Shown: one piece after another, positions 1 through 8,003 of the stretch
How positions within the stretch are numbered: the stretch's first letter is position 1
Layout: each line of letters starts with the position of its first letter
NCBI RefSeq assembly: GCF_013282575.1
Contig: NZ_JAAAYE010000041.1
Location: 1 to 54,141 of the forward strand
Source: Paraburkholderia sp. NMBU_R16
GTDB taxonomy: Bacteria > Pseudomonadota > Gammaproteobacteria > Burkholderiales > Burkholderiaceae
Length of the DNA: 54,141 bases
Direction of reading: 5' to 3'
Notes under the pieces: generated by a model
What the model saw: only the letters and a program-made list of their open reading frames with translations
Told to the model about the DNA's origin: nothing
Databases searched by the model: none
Program-made: the position numbers and the translations under genes

Positions 1-95
1 GACATGCCGGGTTCCAACGTCTCTCTGATCACCTGCTGCTTGAATTCTTGCGCGTACGTGCGATGGGGATGGGCTCGGCCCCCTGCGTTCGACAT
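1..95 (-). CDS. IS66-family accessory transposase TnpA, N-terminal 31 codons
   Basis: Partial gene reading off the left edge. Translation from ATG at 95 gives MSNAGGRAHPHRTYAQEFKQ followed by QVIRETLEPGM. The TYAQEFKQQVIRETLEPG stretch is the start of the helix-turn-helix of the small IS66 (Transposase_8-like) accessory protein, which works with TnpB and TnpC in transposition. A GGAG lies 10 bases upstream of the ATG. It begins 84 bases inside the element's terminal repeat, the expected place for the first IS66 gene. An IS3-family OrfA has a similar HTH, but the GTAAGCGG end favours IS66. Confidence 0.65.
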   Translation of the reverse strand, partial: MSNAGGRAHPHRTYAQEFKQQVIRETLEPGM

Positions 96-179
96 GGCTG
101 ACTGGCTCCGTCAATCTAAACGCGCCCATCATGCGTTGGAAAAATCAGCATCGGGAAACGGTCTGACCGAGCCGCTTAC
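1..179 (-). mobile_element. IS66-family insertion sequence, one end (rest lies left of window)
   Basis: On the minus strand the bases from 179 downward begin GTAAGCGGCTCGG, which matches the GTAAGCG start typical of IS66-family terminal repeats. An IS66-type small transposase gene starts inside at 95 and runs off the left edge. The 8 bases next to the end (180-187, GAATCAGC) would be the target duplication, because IS66 elements usually duplicate 8 bp; the partner copy lies outside the window. The element sits beside the prophage methylase gene, so it probably inserted into the prophage. Confidence 0.7.
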
Positions 180-271
180 GAATCAGCCATCCGATGGCCG
201 ACAAGTCGGATGACCGGGTTGGGTCGACAACCGACCCGCCCTGTCCCGACGGATCGGCGAGAAAGTCTGGG

Positions 272-1039
272 TCAGGCCGCCTGCTCGGTAGGCATGTCCG
301 TGCAGTGAAGTCGCTCTGCGGCCACACCGTAGTACACGTCATTCGCTTCACAGCCGACCCAATGAAGCCCTGTCTCTTTCGCAGCAACGAGAAACGTGCC
401 CGACCCTGCGAACGGATCACAAACGATCCCGCCTTCTGGCACCAGTCGCACCACCTCCCGCGCTAGCTCGAGTGGCTTTTCCGTCAGATGCTTTTTAGGC
501 AACTTGAGGGCGCACGGGAAAACCCCCGGCAAGTAGACGTCGTTCGTCCGCATCGCCCCTTTGCTTGCCCACACGATAAACTCGGCCTGTTGCTTGAATC
601 CGCCGCGACGCGGTCGTGAACGCGCCATCGTCTTGTCCCATACGGCGATCCCGCGATGGATGAAGCCGGCCGCCTGCACGACGTCGGTCAACGCCGGCAA
701 CTGACGCCAGTCGATGAAGCACACAACGAGTCCCCCAGGCATCAGCGCACGATAGGCTTCAGACAGCCATGCGTGACACCAGAAGGTCCACGAACGTTGG
801 TCCATGTTGTCCGATCCGAAATCCTCGTATTTCGTCTTTGTTCCGCCGTTGATGTACTTCTGCGAAGTGCTCATCGCACGCGTCGCCGCATGGAGTCCGC
901 CCGAAGAGTACGGCGGGTCGGTGAACAACATGTCGATAGACTGCTCCGGCAAGCGACTCAGGAAATGAAGCGCATCTTCGCGATGCAGACGGTTTAGAAG
1001 TGGCGCAATAGCGCCCGCGGCGATAAGCTCGGTCATCAT
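272..1039 (-). CDS. Prophage DNA methyltransferase (adenine- or N4-cytosine-specific)
   Basis: About 255 residues from the ATG at 1039; an in-frame start at 1105 exists but adds a poor leader, and the adjacent ATG at 1036 is equally possible. It carries the catalytic DPPY motif (TDPPYSSGG) in the N-terminal third and the SAM-binding DPFAGSGT motif near the C-terminus, with a putative target-recognition segment between. That order is the beta-class arrangement. Such enzymes transfer a methyl group from S-adenosylmethionine to DNA and probably protect phage DNA from host restriction. No restriction partner is adjacent, so it looks like an orphan methylase. It is transcribed divergently from the tail operon. 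Target base and recognition sequence cannot be read from the sequence. Confidence 0.85.
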   Translation of the reverse strand: MMTELIAAGAIAPLLNRLHREDALHFLSRLPEQSIDMLFTDPPYSSGGLHAATRAMSTSQKYINGGTKTKYEDFGSDNMDQRSWTFWCHAWLSEAYRALMPGGLVVCFIDWRQLPALTDVVQAAGFIHRGIAVWDKTMARSRPRRGGFKQQAEFIVWASKGAMRTNDVYLPGVFPCALKLPKKHLTEKPLELAREVVRLVPEGGIVCDPFAGSGTFLVAAKETGLHWVGCEANDVYYGVAAERLHCTDMPTEQAA

Positions 1040-1166
1040 GATTAGAGTGCGAAAGTGAGGGGACGCCGATTGTCCCGTCGCGTCGAGGCCTGTCGCACGC
1101 CTCACAGAATGTAGACGACGGCGGCACTTACATCATCGCTCGCAACGAGCGTAAGCAGTCGGCAAC

Positions 1167-1856
1167 ATGTCCGTCATGGACGCAAACGAAATCCAACGCA
1201 TCATTCGCAACTTGATCCGCAAGGGGCGAATTACTGACCTCGACCTGTCCGCCAAGCCGCCGACGTGCCGCGCCACTGTCGGCGAATCGGGCGACAACAG
1301 TCTGCAGACGAACTGGATTCCTTGGATCACGTTCGCCGCGGGTACGACACGCGATTGGTTACCGCCGACAAAAGGTGAGCAGGTGGTGCTGCTGAGTCCC
1401 ATGGGCGACCCGGCGCAGGGCGTCGCGTTGCGAGGTCTGTTGTCTGAAGATGCGCCGGCGCCGGATGACTCGCCGAATGCGCACACGCGTGTCTACCCGG
1501 ACGGCGCGCGCCTGCAGTACAACCACGCCACGCATAGTCTGACGGCCGAGTTGCCTACCGGCTCAACCATGCTCGTCATCGCGCCCAGCTCAGTTATCGT
1601 GAAGACAAAGGATGCGACCGTACAAGCCGACGCCATTCGGCTCGACGGTGATGTCACGGTCACGAAGTCGATGACCGTGAAAGGGCCATTCGCATTCGAA
1701 TCCGGCATGACGGGCAAGAGCGACGCGGGCGGCGCCACCATGGAAATCGATGGTCGAGCCGACTTCACCGGAGAGGTGACGTCAAAGGGCAAAAGCCTCC
1801 CCCACCATTCGCACCGCGAACAAGGCGATGGCCAGCTCGTGGGCGAGCCGCAATGA
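1167..1856 (+). CDS. V: Baseplate spike protein, P2 gpV family
   Basis: 229 residues, close to P2 gpV. The N-terminal half (about 1-100) is the OB-fold region of baseplate spike proteins. The repetitive middle (about 110-200, short strands such as AIRLDGDVTVTKSMTVKG) fits the trimeric beta-helix needle. The C-terminal HHSH (H213, H214, H216) corresponds to the iron-binding H-x-H tip of P2 gpV. The protein forms the membrane-piercing tip of the contractile tail. It is the first gene of the V-W-J-I baseplate run, and its stop overlaps the next start (ATGA). Confidence 0.93.
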   Translation: MSVMDANEIQRIIRNLIRKGRITDLDLSAKPPTCRATVGESGDNSLQTNWIPWITFAAGTTRDWLPPTKGEQVVLLSPMGDPAQGVALRGLLSEDAPAPDDSPNAHTRVYPDGARLQYNHATHSLTAELPTGSTMLVIAPSSVIVKTKDATVQADAIRLDGDVTVTKSMTVKGPFAFESGMTGKSDAGGATMEIDGRADFTGEVTSKGKSLPHHSHREQGDGQLVGEPQ

Positions 1857-2215
1857 GAGGCATGAACGCCAGCACGGGCCGAGCAATTAGCGGGTTCGGC
1901 CACCTCTGTCAGTCGATTGGAAAGATCGTCTCGACGCCGCTTGCGTCGTGCGTGAAGCGCCGCACCTTCGGGTCCGAGCTACCCGATCTCATTGACGCGC
2001 CCAGCAACGGCGCAGTGCGCACGCGTTTGTACGCAGCGGTAGCAACCGCACTCATGCGATGGGAGCCGCGGTTGATGCTCGATCGAGTGATGCTCACAGC
2101 CGACGGCAGGCATGCAGCCGAGGGCGTGCTGTATCTTGACATCGAAGGCTGGGCGACCGAGTCAGGCGATGCCGTATCGACGCGCGTGTCGGTCGGAACC
2201 GGGATCCGGGCATGA
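1853..2215 (+). CDS. W: Baseplate wedge protein, P2 gpW / T4 gp25 family
   Basis: 120 residues, similar in size to P2 gpW. It has a gp25-like pattern: charged N-terminus, a VRTRLYAAVATALMRWEPRL helix, then strands ending in VSVGTG. gp25/gpW proteins are wedge parts of contractile tail baseplates and help start sheath assembly. The start is an ATGA overlap with V and the stop overlaps J, so translation is probably coupled. A second in-frame ATG at 1862 is possible. Family assignment rests on order and overall pattern and is secure in this context. Confidence 0.9.
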   Translation: MRGMNASTGRAISGFGHLCQSIGKIVSTPLASCVKRRTFGSELPDLIDAPSNGAVRTRLYAAVATALMRWEPRLMLDRVMLTADGRHAAEGVLYLDIEGWATESGDAVSTRVSVGTGIRA

Positions 2216-3114
2216 GGGCGACACCGATCGACCTGTCGCAACTGCCGCCGCCCGAAATCGTCGAGGCACTCGACTACGAAACACTGCTCGCGGAACGTAA
2301 GGCTCGACTCGTCTCCCTTTATCCCGAAGGCGAGCGGGCGGAAATCGCCGCGACGCTCGAATTGGAATCGGAGCCGCTCGTCCGCTTGCTGCAGGAAAAC
2401 GCCTACCGCGAACTGCTGTTGCGCCAGATCATCAACGACAAAGCGCGTGCGACTCTCCTTGCCTATGCGCGCGGCAAAACGTTGGAACATATCGCGGCCC
2501 TATTCGATGTCGAGCGTCTCGTTGCACCTGGCGATCCAGCGAAGGGAATCGATCCGGTCTACGAAGACGACGACAGCTTACGCGAACGCGTGCAGCTCGC
2601 GCCCCGTGGCTTTTCGGTGGCCGGGCCCGTCGACGCCTACATCTTTCATGCGCGTTCGGCGGACTACCGTGTGTTGTCGGCAACGGCGTACAGCCCGGAA
2701 CCGTGCGTGATGATTGTCACGCTCCTCTCCCGCGAAGGGGACGGTACCGCGAGTGCCGAGCTGATCGAAATCGTCAAAGAGGCCTTGGAAAGTAAAAGGC
2801 CGCAAGCCGACGAAGTGATCGTGCGCAGCGCGGCAATCGTGCCGTATGAAGTGCGCGCGACGCTCCGCTTCTTCCGGGGACCCGATCGACGTGTCGCTCT
2901 CGACGAAGCAACCAAGCGAACAGGCAGCTTCACGACGCGTATGCATCGGATTGGGACGGAAGTGACGCTCGACGGGCTCTATGCGGCGATGCGCGTAATC
3001 GGCGTGCAGAAGGTGTTGCTGAACTCTCCCATCGAGGGAGTTCAAGTTACGCGCGACGAAGCGCCATATTGCACACGAATCGATTTGATTGATGGCGGGC
3101 TCGTGGATGAGTGA
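2212..3114 (+). CDS. J: Baseplate assembly protein, P2 gpJ family
   Basis: 300 residues, the usual size for gpJ. It shows the conserved N-terminal region (YRELLLRQIINDKARATLLA, then AALFDVERL) and the ETLL / EDDDSLRERVQLAPRGFSVAG segment of Baseplate_J proteins. The C-terminal part supplies the wedge fold that joins neighbouring baseplate units. It overlaps W by ATGA at its start and I at its end, continuing the coupled baseplate operon. No truncation or frameshift is visible. Confidence 0.93.
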   Translation: MRATPIDLSQLPPPEIVEALDYETLLAERKARLVSLYPEGERAEIAATLELESEPLVRLLQENAYRELLLRQIINDKARATLLAYARGKTLEHIAALFDVERLVAPGDPAKGIDPVYEDDDSLRERVQLAPRGFSVAGPVDAYIFHARSADYRVLSATAYSPEPCVMIVTLLSREGDGTASAELIEIVKEALESKRPQADEVIVRSAAIVPYEVRATLRFFRGPDRRVALDEATKRTGSFTTRMHRIGTEVTLDGLYAAMRVIGVQKVLLNSPIEGVQVTRDEAPYCTRIDLIDGGLVDE

Positions 3115-3649
3115 CCTTCTGCCGCCCAATGCGACGCTGCTCGAACGCCGGGTCGGGACGACGAACGCGAGGATTTCCAGCATTCCGATCGATATGAGCA
3201 CGCTGATCGACCCGGATCAGATCCCGCTTCCGTTTCTGCCTTGGCTCGCTTGGCACCTTAGCGTCACCTCTTGGAACGATGCCTGGCCCGAGCAGACGAA
3301 GCGTGTTTGCGTGAAGGAAGCGATTCGCATCGCCCGGATCCGGGGAACGGCCACGGCCGTCCGCCAAGTATGCGCATTGTTTGGGTCGAACGTCGTCATG
3401 CGCGAGTGGTTCGAAATGGCGCCGCGCGGCAAACCTGGCACCTTCGAAATCGTCATGACCGTCGGTGCCGACAACGGCGCGCCGGCCACGGCCGAATGCG
3501 TCGCCGACGTCATCGCGGAGGTAAATCGGGTCAAACGTGGGACCGCGCACTACTGGTTCACGCAAGGCCTCTCCATGCGCGCAAGGCAACGCGTCGGTGC
3601 GGCCGCACGTGTCGCCGTGTATCACCGCGTGAATCTGTCCGATAACTGA
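3107..3649 (+). CDS. I: Tail protein I, P2 gpI family
   Basis: About 180 residues from the ATG at 3107 (MSDLLPPNAT), which overlaps the J stop codon; an upstream in-frame start at 3089 lies deeper in J and is less likely. The LLPPNAT...ER start, the LPFLPWLAWHLSV motif and the RIRGTATAVRQV segment are hallmarks of the P2 gpI tail protein family. gpI caps the outer baseplate wedge and links it to the tail fibres. The tail fibre gene follows after 6 bases, as in P2. Confidence 0.92.
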   Translation: MSDLLPPNATLLERRVGTTNARISSIPIDMSTLIDPDQIPLPFLPWLAWHLSVTSWNDAWPEQTKRVCVKEAIRIARIRGTATAVRQVCALFGSNVVMREWFEMAPRGKPGTFEIVMTVGADNGAPATAECVADVIAEVNRVKRGTAHYWFTQGLSMRARQRVGAAARVAVYHRVNLSDN

Positions 3650-3655
3650 ACGCAG

Positions 3656-5014
3656 ATGGAAACGCTCATCACCATCACTGACGCAGGCCGCGAAGCGTTC
3701 GTCGCTCCCACCAACGACGGCACCAGCGCCCAATCGATCGTCGAGATCGGATTGGCAACCGCCCCGTTCGTAGCCGATAAGGAACTGAGGGCGCTGCCGA
3801 GCGAACTCAAACGCATCACGACTTTCGGCGGCACGGATGTAGCGCCGGACACGATCCACGTCACGATGCAGGACGATACAGCTGACCAGTATTCTCTGTA
3901 TGGGTTCGGCCTCTATCTCGAGAACGGTGTGCTCCTCGCCGTCTATTGCCAGCCAACGCCGATCATGGAGAAGTCGTCAGCCGCCATGCTGCTGCTCGCG
4001 ACGGACTTGCAGTTCGCGACGATCGACTCCGCGCAGCTCGTGTTCGGCGACGCTTCGTTTTTAAATCCACCCGCGTCGACCGATCGACCTGGAGTCATCG
4101 AACTGGCGACCCAAAGCGAGGTCGATACCGGGACCGACGATACTCGGGCTCTCACCCCCAGGACCGCCGCAAAGCGCTACGCAGCGCTGTCGGGCGCAAC
4201 GTTTTCTGGGCCAGTCGCCGTCCCGACTCCTCCGACCGGCGACAACTCCGATCTGGCCGCCTCGACCGCTTTCGTGGTCACAGCGCTTCTTCACGCGCAG
4301 GTGGGGCAAATTGCGTTCGAGCCTCGCTCGTCTGTTCGCGCCGGCTATCTGAAATGCAACGGCGCACTCGTCAACCGCGCCGACTACCCGGCGCTCTGGG
4401 CCTACGCCCAGGCGAGCGGCGCGCTCGTGTCCGAAGAGGAGTGGCAAAACGGTCATTGGGGCTGCTTTTCGGTAGGCGACGAAGACACAAACTTCCGCGT
4501 GCCAGAGCTGCGCGGAGAGTTCATCCGGTGCTGGGCGGACGGACGCGACGACATCGATCCGAGCCGAGGCCTCGGCTCACATCAGGGAAGCCAAAACCTG
4601 TCACACGGGCATAGCTCCTCGTGCAGTGAGGTGGGGGATCACGGCCACCGTGCCTGGACCGACGAGCAGGGCTTGCACGGTCACCACGGATGGACAGCAG
4701 GCGGAGGCCACCACAATCACAACAACGGAGCGTTTAGTCGCCTTCTGCGGCCACCTTACGGCGGATCGCTCACCGGGTCCGATAGTTCGGGCAGCGGCTC
4801 CGAGCAGGCAGTCGGCCCGCCAGACTCGGCCGACATAGTGGCCTCCGGCCATCACAACCACGAGTTCCAGACGGAAGGCGGAGGCCTTCACGCTCACAAC
4901 GTCGGGATGGACGGCGCCGGCGCACACACGCATGGAGTCACGATCAGTCCTGACGGCGCTCACGAATCCCGCCCGCGCAACGTGGCGCTACTCGCCATGA
5001 TTCGCGCGCACTAA
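3656..5014 (+). CDS. H: Tail fibre protein with tail-collar domain, P2 gpH-like
   Basis: 452 residues. The N-terminal 150 residues (METLITITDAGREAFVAPTN onward) match the phage tail-collar fibre attachment domain that docks to the baseplate. A short repeat-type linker (LAASTAFVVTALL) precedes a tail-collar domain around residues 215-300 (GQIAFEPR, GYLKCNGALV, FRVPELRGEFIRCW). The last 140 residues are rich in Gly and His with many HGH, HHNH and HTHG elements, as in metal-binding trimeric fibre tips. The C-terminus (RPRNVALLAMIRAH) is the usual fibre end. This is the host-recognition part of the virion and the most variable tail gene. Its fibre chaperone follows. Confidence 0.9.
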   Translation: METLITITDAGREAFVAPTNDGTSAQSIVEIGLATAPFVADKELRALPSELKRITTFGGTDVAPDTIHVTMQDDTADQYSLYGFGLYLENGVLLAVYCQPTPIMEKSSAAMLLLATDLQFATIDSAQLVFGDASFLNPPASTDRPGVIELATQSEVDTGTDDTRALTPRTAAKRYAALSGATFSGPVAVPTPPTGDNSDLAASTAFVVTALLHAQVGQIAFEPRSSVRAGYLKCNGALVNRADYPALWAYAQASGALVSEEEWQNGHWGCFSVGDEDTNFRVPELRGEFIRCWADGRDDIDPSRGLGSHQGSQNLSHGHSSSCSEVGDHGHRAWTDEQGLHGHHGWTAGGGHHNHNNGAFSRLLRPPYGGSLTGSDSSGSGSEQAVGPPDSADIVASGHHNHEFQTEGGGLHAHNVGMDGAGAHTHGVTISPDGAHESRPRNVALLAMIRAH

Positions 5015-5032
5015 CTCAGACGCGACGAAACG

Positions 5033-5692
5033 ATGCTGATTCATCACTACAACCCGACAACCGGCGAATACTTGAGCAGTGGCCAGCCCGACGGCGACCC
5101 AAGGAACGAGGGTCGTTGGCTGGTTCCCGCATCCGGTACATTCGATGTCCCGCCGCCGCGCACGCCGACGACCTGGCCGTTTTATCGCGACGGCGCGTGG
5201 GGCCTCCTCCCCGATTTCCGCGGCCGAATCTGCTACCGCACGGATTCCGGTGAGCCGGTCGAAATTTCCGTAGCGGGCCGCACCCCTGCTGAACTCGGCC
5301 TAACCACCCAGCCGCGGCCATCGGCGCGCCATTCCTGGATCGATGGTACGTGGACGGTCCCGGACGAGCTAATCGCGCGCGAGAAGCACGACGCGGCGAT
5401 GGCTGAGTTTTCGCGCTTGATGACAGTGGCTCGCCGGCAGACCGCCGGTAAAGCAGACGCATATGCCGCCGGCTTGCTCGACGAGGAGCAGATATACGGC
5501 TTCAAGGCTTGGTCGGCATATCAAATGGCACTCGTTTCCGCGATCGAGCAAGAAGCGTTTCCCGATTCGGTCGAATGGCCGCCGACGCCGGAACCGTATA
5601 AACCAACTGCTCGCGAGGCAAGCGGAGATGAGGCGGATCCGCCAAGTGAACCGGAAGAAGCAGCCAGCGGCGTTAGCACCGATTCCGAGTGA
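5033..5692 (+). CDS. G: Tail fibre assembly protein (chaperone), P2 gpG-like
   Basis: 219 residues, directly after the fibre gene. It starts with a short beta-rich segment (IHHYNPTTGEYL) typical of fibre-assembly proteins. A Trp-rich linker (RWLVPASGTF, WPFYRDGAW) and a helical domain (KHDAAMAEFSRLMTVARRQ) follow, with the KAWSAYQMAL element common in this family. The tail is Glu/Ser/Pro-rich and probably disordered. Such chaperones help trimerise or attach the fibre. The assignment relies on motif pattern and position, since the family diverges strongly. Confidence 0.8.
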   Translation: MLIHHYNPTTGEYLSSGQPDGDPRNEGRWLVPASGTFDVPPPRTPTTWPFYRDGAWGLLPDFRGRICYRTDSGEPVEISVAGRTPAELGLTTQPRPSARHSWIDGTWTVPDELIAREKHDAAMAEFSRLMTVARRQTAGKADAYAAGLLDEEQIYGFKAWSAYQMALVSAIEQEAFPDSVEWPPTPEPYKPTAREASGDEADPPSEPEEAASGVSTDSE

Positions 5693-5741
5693 CGCACCTC
5701 CCTCCTCGCCCCGAATTTACTCACCACTGGAACTGCATACC

Positions 5742-6914
5742 ATGCCGCAGGACTATCACCACGGGGTACGCGTCCTCGAAATCAACGAGGGGACGCGACC
5801 TATCCGCACGGTCTCGACAGCTGTCGTCGGGCTCATCTGTACAGGCGAAGACGCTGACACTTCCGCGTTCCCGCTCGATACGCCCGTGCTATTGACCAAT
5901 GTCGTGGCTGCGCTCGGCAAGGCGGGCACAAAAGGCACGCTTTACCGCACCCTCGATGCGATCGGTCGACAGACGAAACCTGTCACGATTGTCGTGCGCG
6001 TGGCGGATGGAAAAGACACCGCAGAGACGACGTCGAATGTGATCGGCTCCGTCACCGCGGAAGGAACATATACCGGAATGAAGGCCCTGCTGAGAGCCCA
6101 GTCGCGCTTCGGCGTGAGGCCTCGTATTCTCGCCGCACCCGGCCTCGATACTCAGCCGGTCGCCGCTGCCTTTGTAACGATCGCGCAGTCACTACGCGCC
6201 TTCGCCTACGTGTCGGCCCACGGCTGCAAGACCAAGGAGGAAGCTACCGCCTATCGCCGGCAGTTCGGTCAACGCGAAATCATGGTGATCTGGCCGGACT
6301 TCCTCGCTTGGGACGATGTCAGTAATGCAACCGTTGTCATGCCGGCACCCGCCTATGCCGCAGGCCTGCGCGCGAAGATCGACAACGATATCGGCTGGCA
6401 TAGGACGCTATCAAATGTCGCCGTCAACGGTGTGAAAGGCATCAGCGCAGACGTTTCGTGGGACTTGCAAGACCCGGCGACGGACGCCGGATATCTCAAC
6501 GAGCAAGAGGTGACGACGCTCGTGAACCGCAATGGTTTCCGCTTTTGGGGCTCCCGCACCTGCTCCGACGATCCGCTTTTTGCGTTCGAGAACTACACGC
6601 GCACTGCGCACGTCATTTCGGATTCGATCGCGGAAGCGCAGATGGCGATCGTCGACGGCCCGCTGAACCCATCGCTGCCTCGCGACATCATCGAAACCAT
6701 CAACGGCAAGTTTCGCGAGTGGACGTCGCTGGGTTACCTGATCGGGGGCTCGTCGTGGTTCGACCCGGAGCCAAACACCACCGACGTTTTGAACTCGGGC
6801 AAGGCCTACCTCGACTACGACTACACGCCCGTGCCGCCCCTCGAGAACCTGATGCTGCGCCAACGCATCACGGATCGCTACCTCGCCGATTTTGCCGCGC
6901 GGGTAAGCGCGTAA
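5742..6914 (+). CDS. FI: Major tail sheath protein, P2 FI family
   Basis: 390 residues from the ATG at 5742 (MPQDYHHGVRVLEIN), close to P2 FI; the frame is open further left but that part reads as non-coding overlap with G. It shows the sheath N-terminus (YHHGVRVLE...G.RPI.TVSTAVVG), the FASRILAAP-like segment (GVRPRILAAPGLD) and the C-terminal NLMLRQRITDRYLADF motif. It forms the contractile sheath that drives DNA injection. The tube gene follows after 28 bases. There is no strong Shine-Dalgarno sequence and only 49 bases lie before the ATG, so any late promoter would sit inside G. Confidence 0.95.
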   Translation: MPQDYHHGVRVLEINEGTRPIRTVSTAVVGLICTGEDADTSAFPLDTPVLLTNVVAALGKAGTKGTLYRTLDAIGRQTKPVTIVVRVADGKDTAETTSNVIGSVTAEGTYTGMKALLRAQSRFGVRPRILAAPGLDTQPVAAAFVTIAQSLRAFAYVSAHGCKTKEEATAYRRQFGQREIMVIWPDFLAWDDVSNATVVMPAPAYAAGLRAKIDNDIGWHRTLSNVAVNGVKGISADVSWDLQDPATDAGYLNEQEVTTLVNRNGFRFWGSRTCSDDPLFAFENYTRTAHVISDSIAEAQMAIVDGPLNPSLPRDIIETINGKFREWTSLGYLIGGSSWFDPEPNTTDVLNSGKAYLDYDYTPVPPLENLMLRQRITDRYLADFAARVSA

Positions 6915-6942
6915 CGCTCGACATTACCAGGAGTCAATGCAC

Positions 6943-7452
6943 ATGGGAATGCCCCGGAAGCTCAAAGGGTTCAATCTGTTCCAGAACGGCGAAAACTTCG
7001 TCGGTCAGGTTGCCGAAGTCACCCTGCCGAAGCTCACACGCAAGATGGAGGACTATCAAGGCGGCGGCATGAGTGGACCCATCAAGGTCGATTTCGGTCA
7101 GGAAGCGATCCAGCTCGAATGGACATGCGGCGGCTTCATGAAGTCCGTTCTTCAGCAGTACGGCATCACCAAGCACGATGGCGTACTACTGCGCTTTGCC
7201 GGTGGATATCAGGCGGAAGATTCGACAGGCGTCGATGCAATCGAGATCGTCATCAAAGGCCGACACTCCGAGATCGACCCGGGCACCGCCAAGGTCAAAG
7301 AAGACACCGCCTTCAAGGTCACGACAGCCGCGAGCTACTACAAGTTGACCGTAAACGGTGAGGAAGTGATCGAGCTCGACTTCATCAACATGATCGAAAA
7401 AATCAACGGCAACGACCTACTCGCCTCGCTGCGCAACGCACTCGGCCTGTAA
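6943..7452 (+). CDS. FII: Major tail tube protein, P2 FII family
   Basis: 169 residues. I chose the ATG at 6943 because AGGAG at 6929-6933 is 9 bases away, while the in-frame ATG at 6937 would leave only 3. The N-terminus (MPRKLKGFNLFQNGENFVGQ) and the LTRKMEDYQGGGM...GP motif are characteristic of P2 FII. The protein polymerises as hexameric rings that form the inner tube. It sits between sheath and tail-assembly chaperone genes, as in P2. Confidence 0.95.
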   Translation: MGMPRKLKGFNLFQNGENFVGQVAEVTLPKLTRKMEDYQGGGMSGPIKVDFGQEAIQLEWTCGGFMKSVLQQYGITKHDGVLLRFAGGYQAEDSTGVDAIEIVIKGRHSEIDPGTAKVKEDTAFKVTTAASYYKLTVNGEEVIELDFINMIEKINGNDLLASLRNALGL

Positions 7453-7516
7453 CGATCTCCCGGCCCGTGGAATGATCGCGGACAGCATCCAATTTTGAAT
7501 TGTCAACAAGCAAACC

Positions 7517-7879
7517 ATGACCGAACACAACTCGTCGCAACAGCATATCGAGTCCGCAACCGCTGACTCATCGTCCGCAGCCGAAGATCCGAACTCGCAC
7601 GTCCTGGACTCGCCGCTGACGCGCGGCTCGCAGACGATTACGAAGGTGACGCTGCGCAAGCCGAAGTCCGGCGAATTGCGTGGCGTGTCGCTTTCCGATC
7701 TGGTCAACCTCGACGTTTCCGCGCTCTCGAAGGTCCTACCCCGCATCAGCTCACCGACACTGACTGAGCAGGATGTCGCGAGTATCGACCCTGCCGACCT
7801 CGTGATGTTGGGAGGCATCTTCGTTGGTTTTTTGATGCCGAAGGCCGTCAAGTCGAAGCAGGACTTCCAGACCGCGTAG
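7517..7879 (+). CDS. E: Tail assembly chaperone, P2 gpE-like (zero-frame product)
   Basis: 120 residues, somewhat longer than P2 gpE because of a Ser-rich N-terminal 30 residues. The core (VTLRKPKSGELRGVSLSDLVNLDV ... LTEQDVASIDPADLVMLGGIFVGFL) is the conserved tail-assembly chaperone domain of P2-like phages. Near its end, at 7828-7834, lies the heptamer T TTT TTG in the correct frame for a -1 slip. Slipping gives an extended E+E' protein that ends at 8001. The two products are thought to coat the tape measure and guide tube assembly. The tape measure gene follows. Confidence 0.9.
   Translation: MTEHNSSQQHIESATADSSSAAEDPNSHVLDSPLTRGSQTITKVTLRKPKSGELRGVSLSDLVNLDVSALSKVLPRISSPTLTEQDVASIDPADLVMLGGIFVGFLMPKAVKSKQDFQTA
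7828..7834 (+). promoter_or_regulatory. Programmed -1 ribosomal frameshift site (T TTT TTG)
   Basis: Zero-frame codons are GGT TTT TTG ATG. Six T followed by G at 7828-7834 form an X XXY YYZ heptamer identical to the one known in P2 gene E. After slipping, the -1 frame reads GAT GCC GAA onward without a stop through the E' region to TAG at 7999-8001. Frame phase was checked: E is in frame 2 and E' in frame 1. Confidence 0.85.
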
Positions 7880-7887
7880 AGGATCCG

Positions 7888-8001
7888 ATGGCCGATATCG
7901 CGACGGTGTTCGGCTGGCCACCGTCGGCGATGGATGAATTCAGCGTGGCGGAACTGATGGACTGGCGCGAGCGAGCGCGGCAACGAAGCGGAAGCGAATA
8001 G
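7888..8001 (+). CDS. E': gpE' segment, P2 GpE family, mainly the C-terminal part of the frameshift product
   Basis: 37 codons from ATG at 7888 give MADIATVFGWPPSAMDEFSV followed by AELMDWRERARQRSGSE. This is the short conserved P2 GpE family sequence (D-I-A-x-V-F-x-W-P-P, L-x-W-R-E-x-A). In P2 it is reached by a -1 slip from E, so the physiological product is probably a fusion starting at 7517. The GAGG at 7879-7883 could also allow separate initiation. Its end overlaps the Shine-Dalgarno region of the tape measure gene. Confidence 0.85.
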   Translation: MADIATVFGWPPSAMDEFSVAELMDWRERARQRSGSE

Positions 8002-8003
8002 CG

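Noticed and set aside
1088-1134. TGT...ACA pairs upstream of V as Ogr boxes
   Set aside because: Spacings are 10 and 17 bases, not the 12 known for P2-type Ogr sites.
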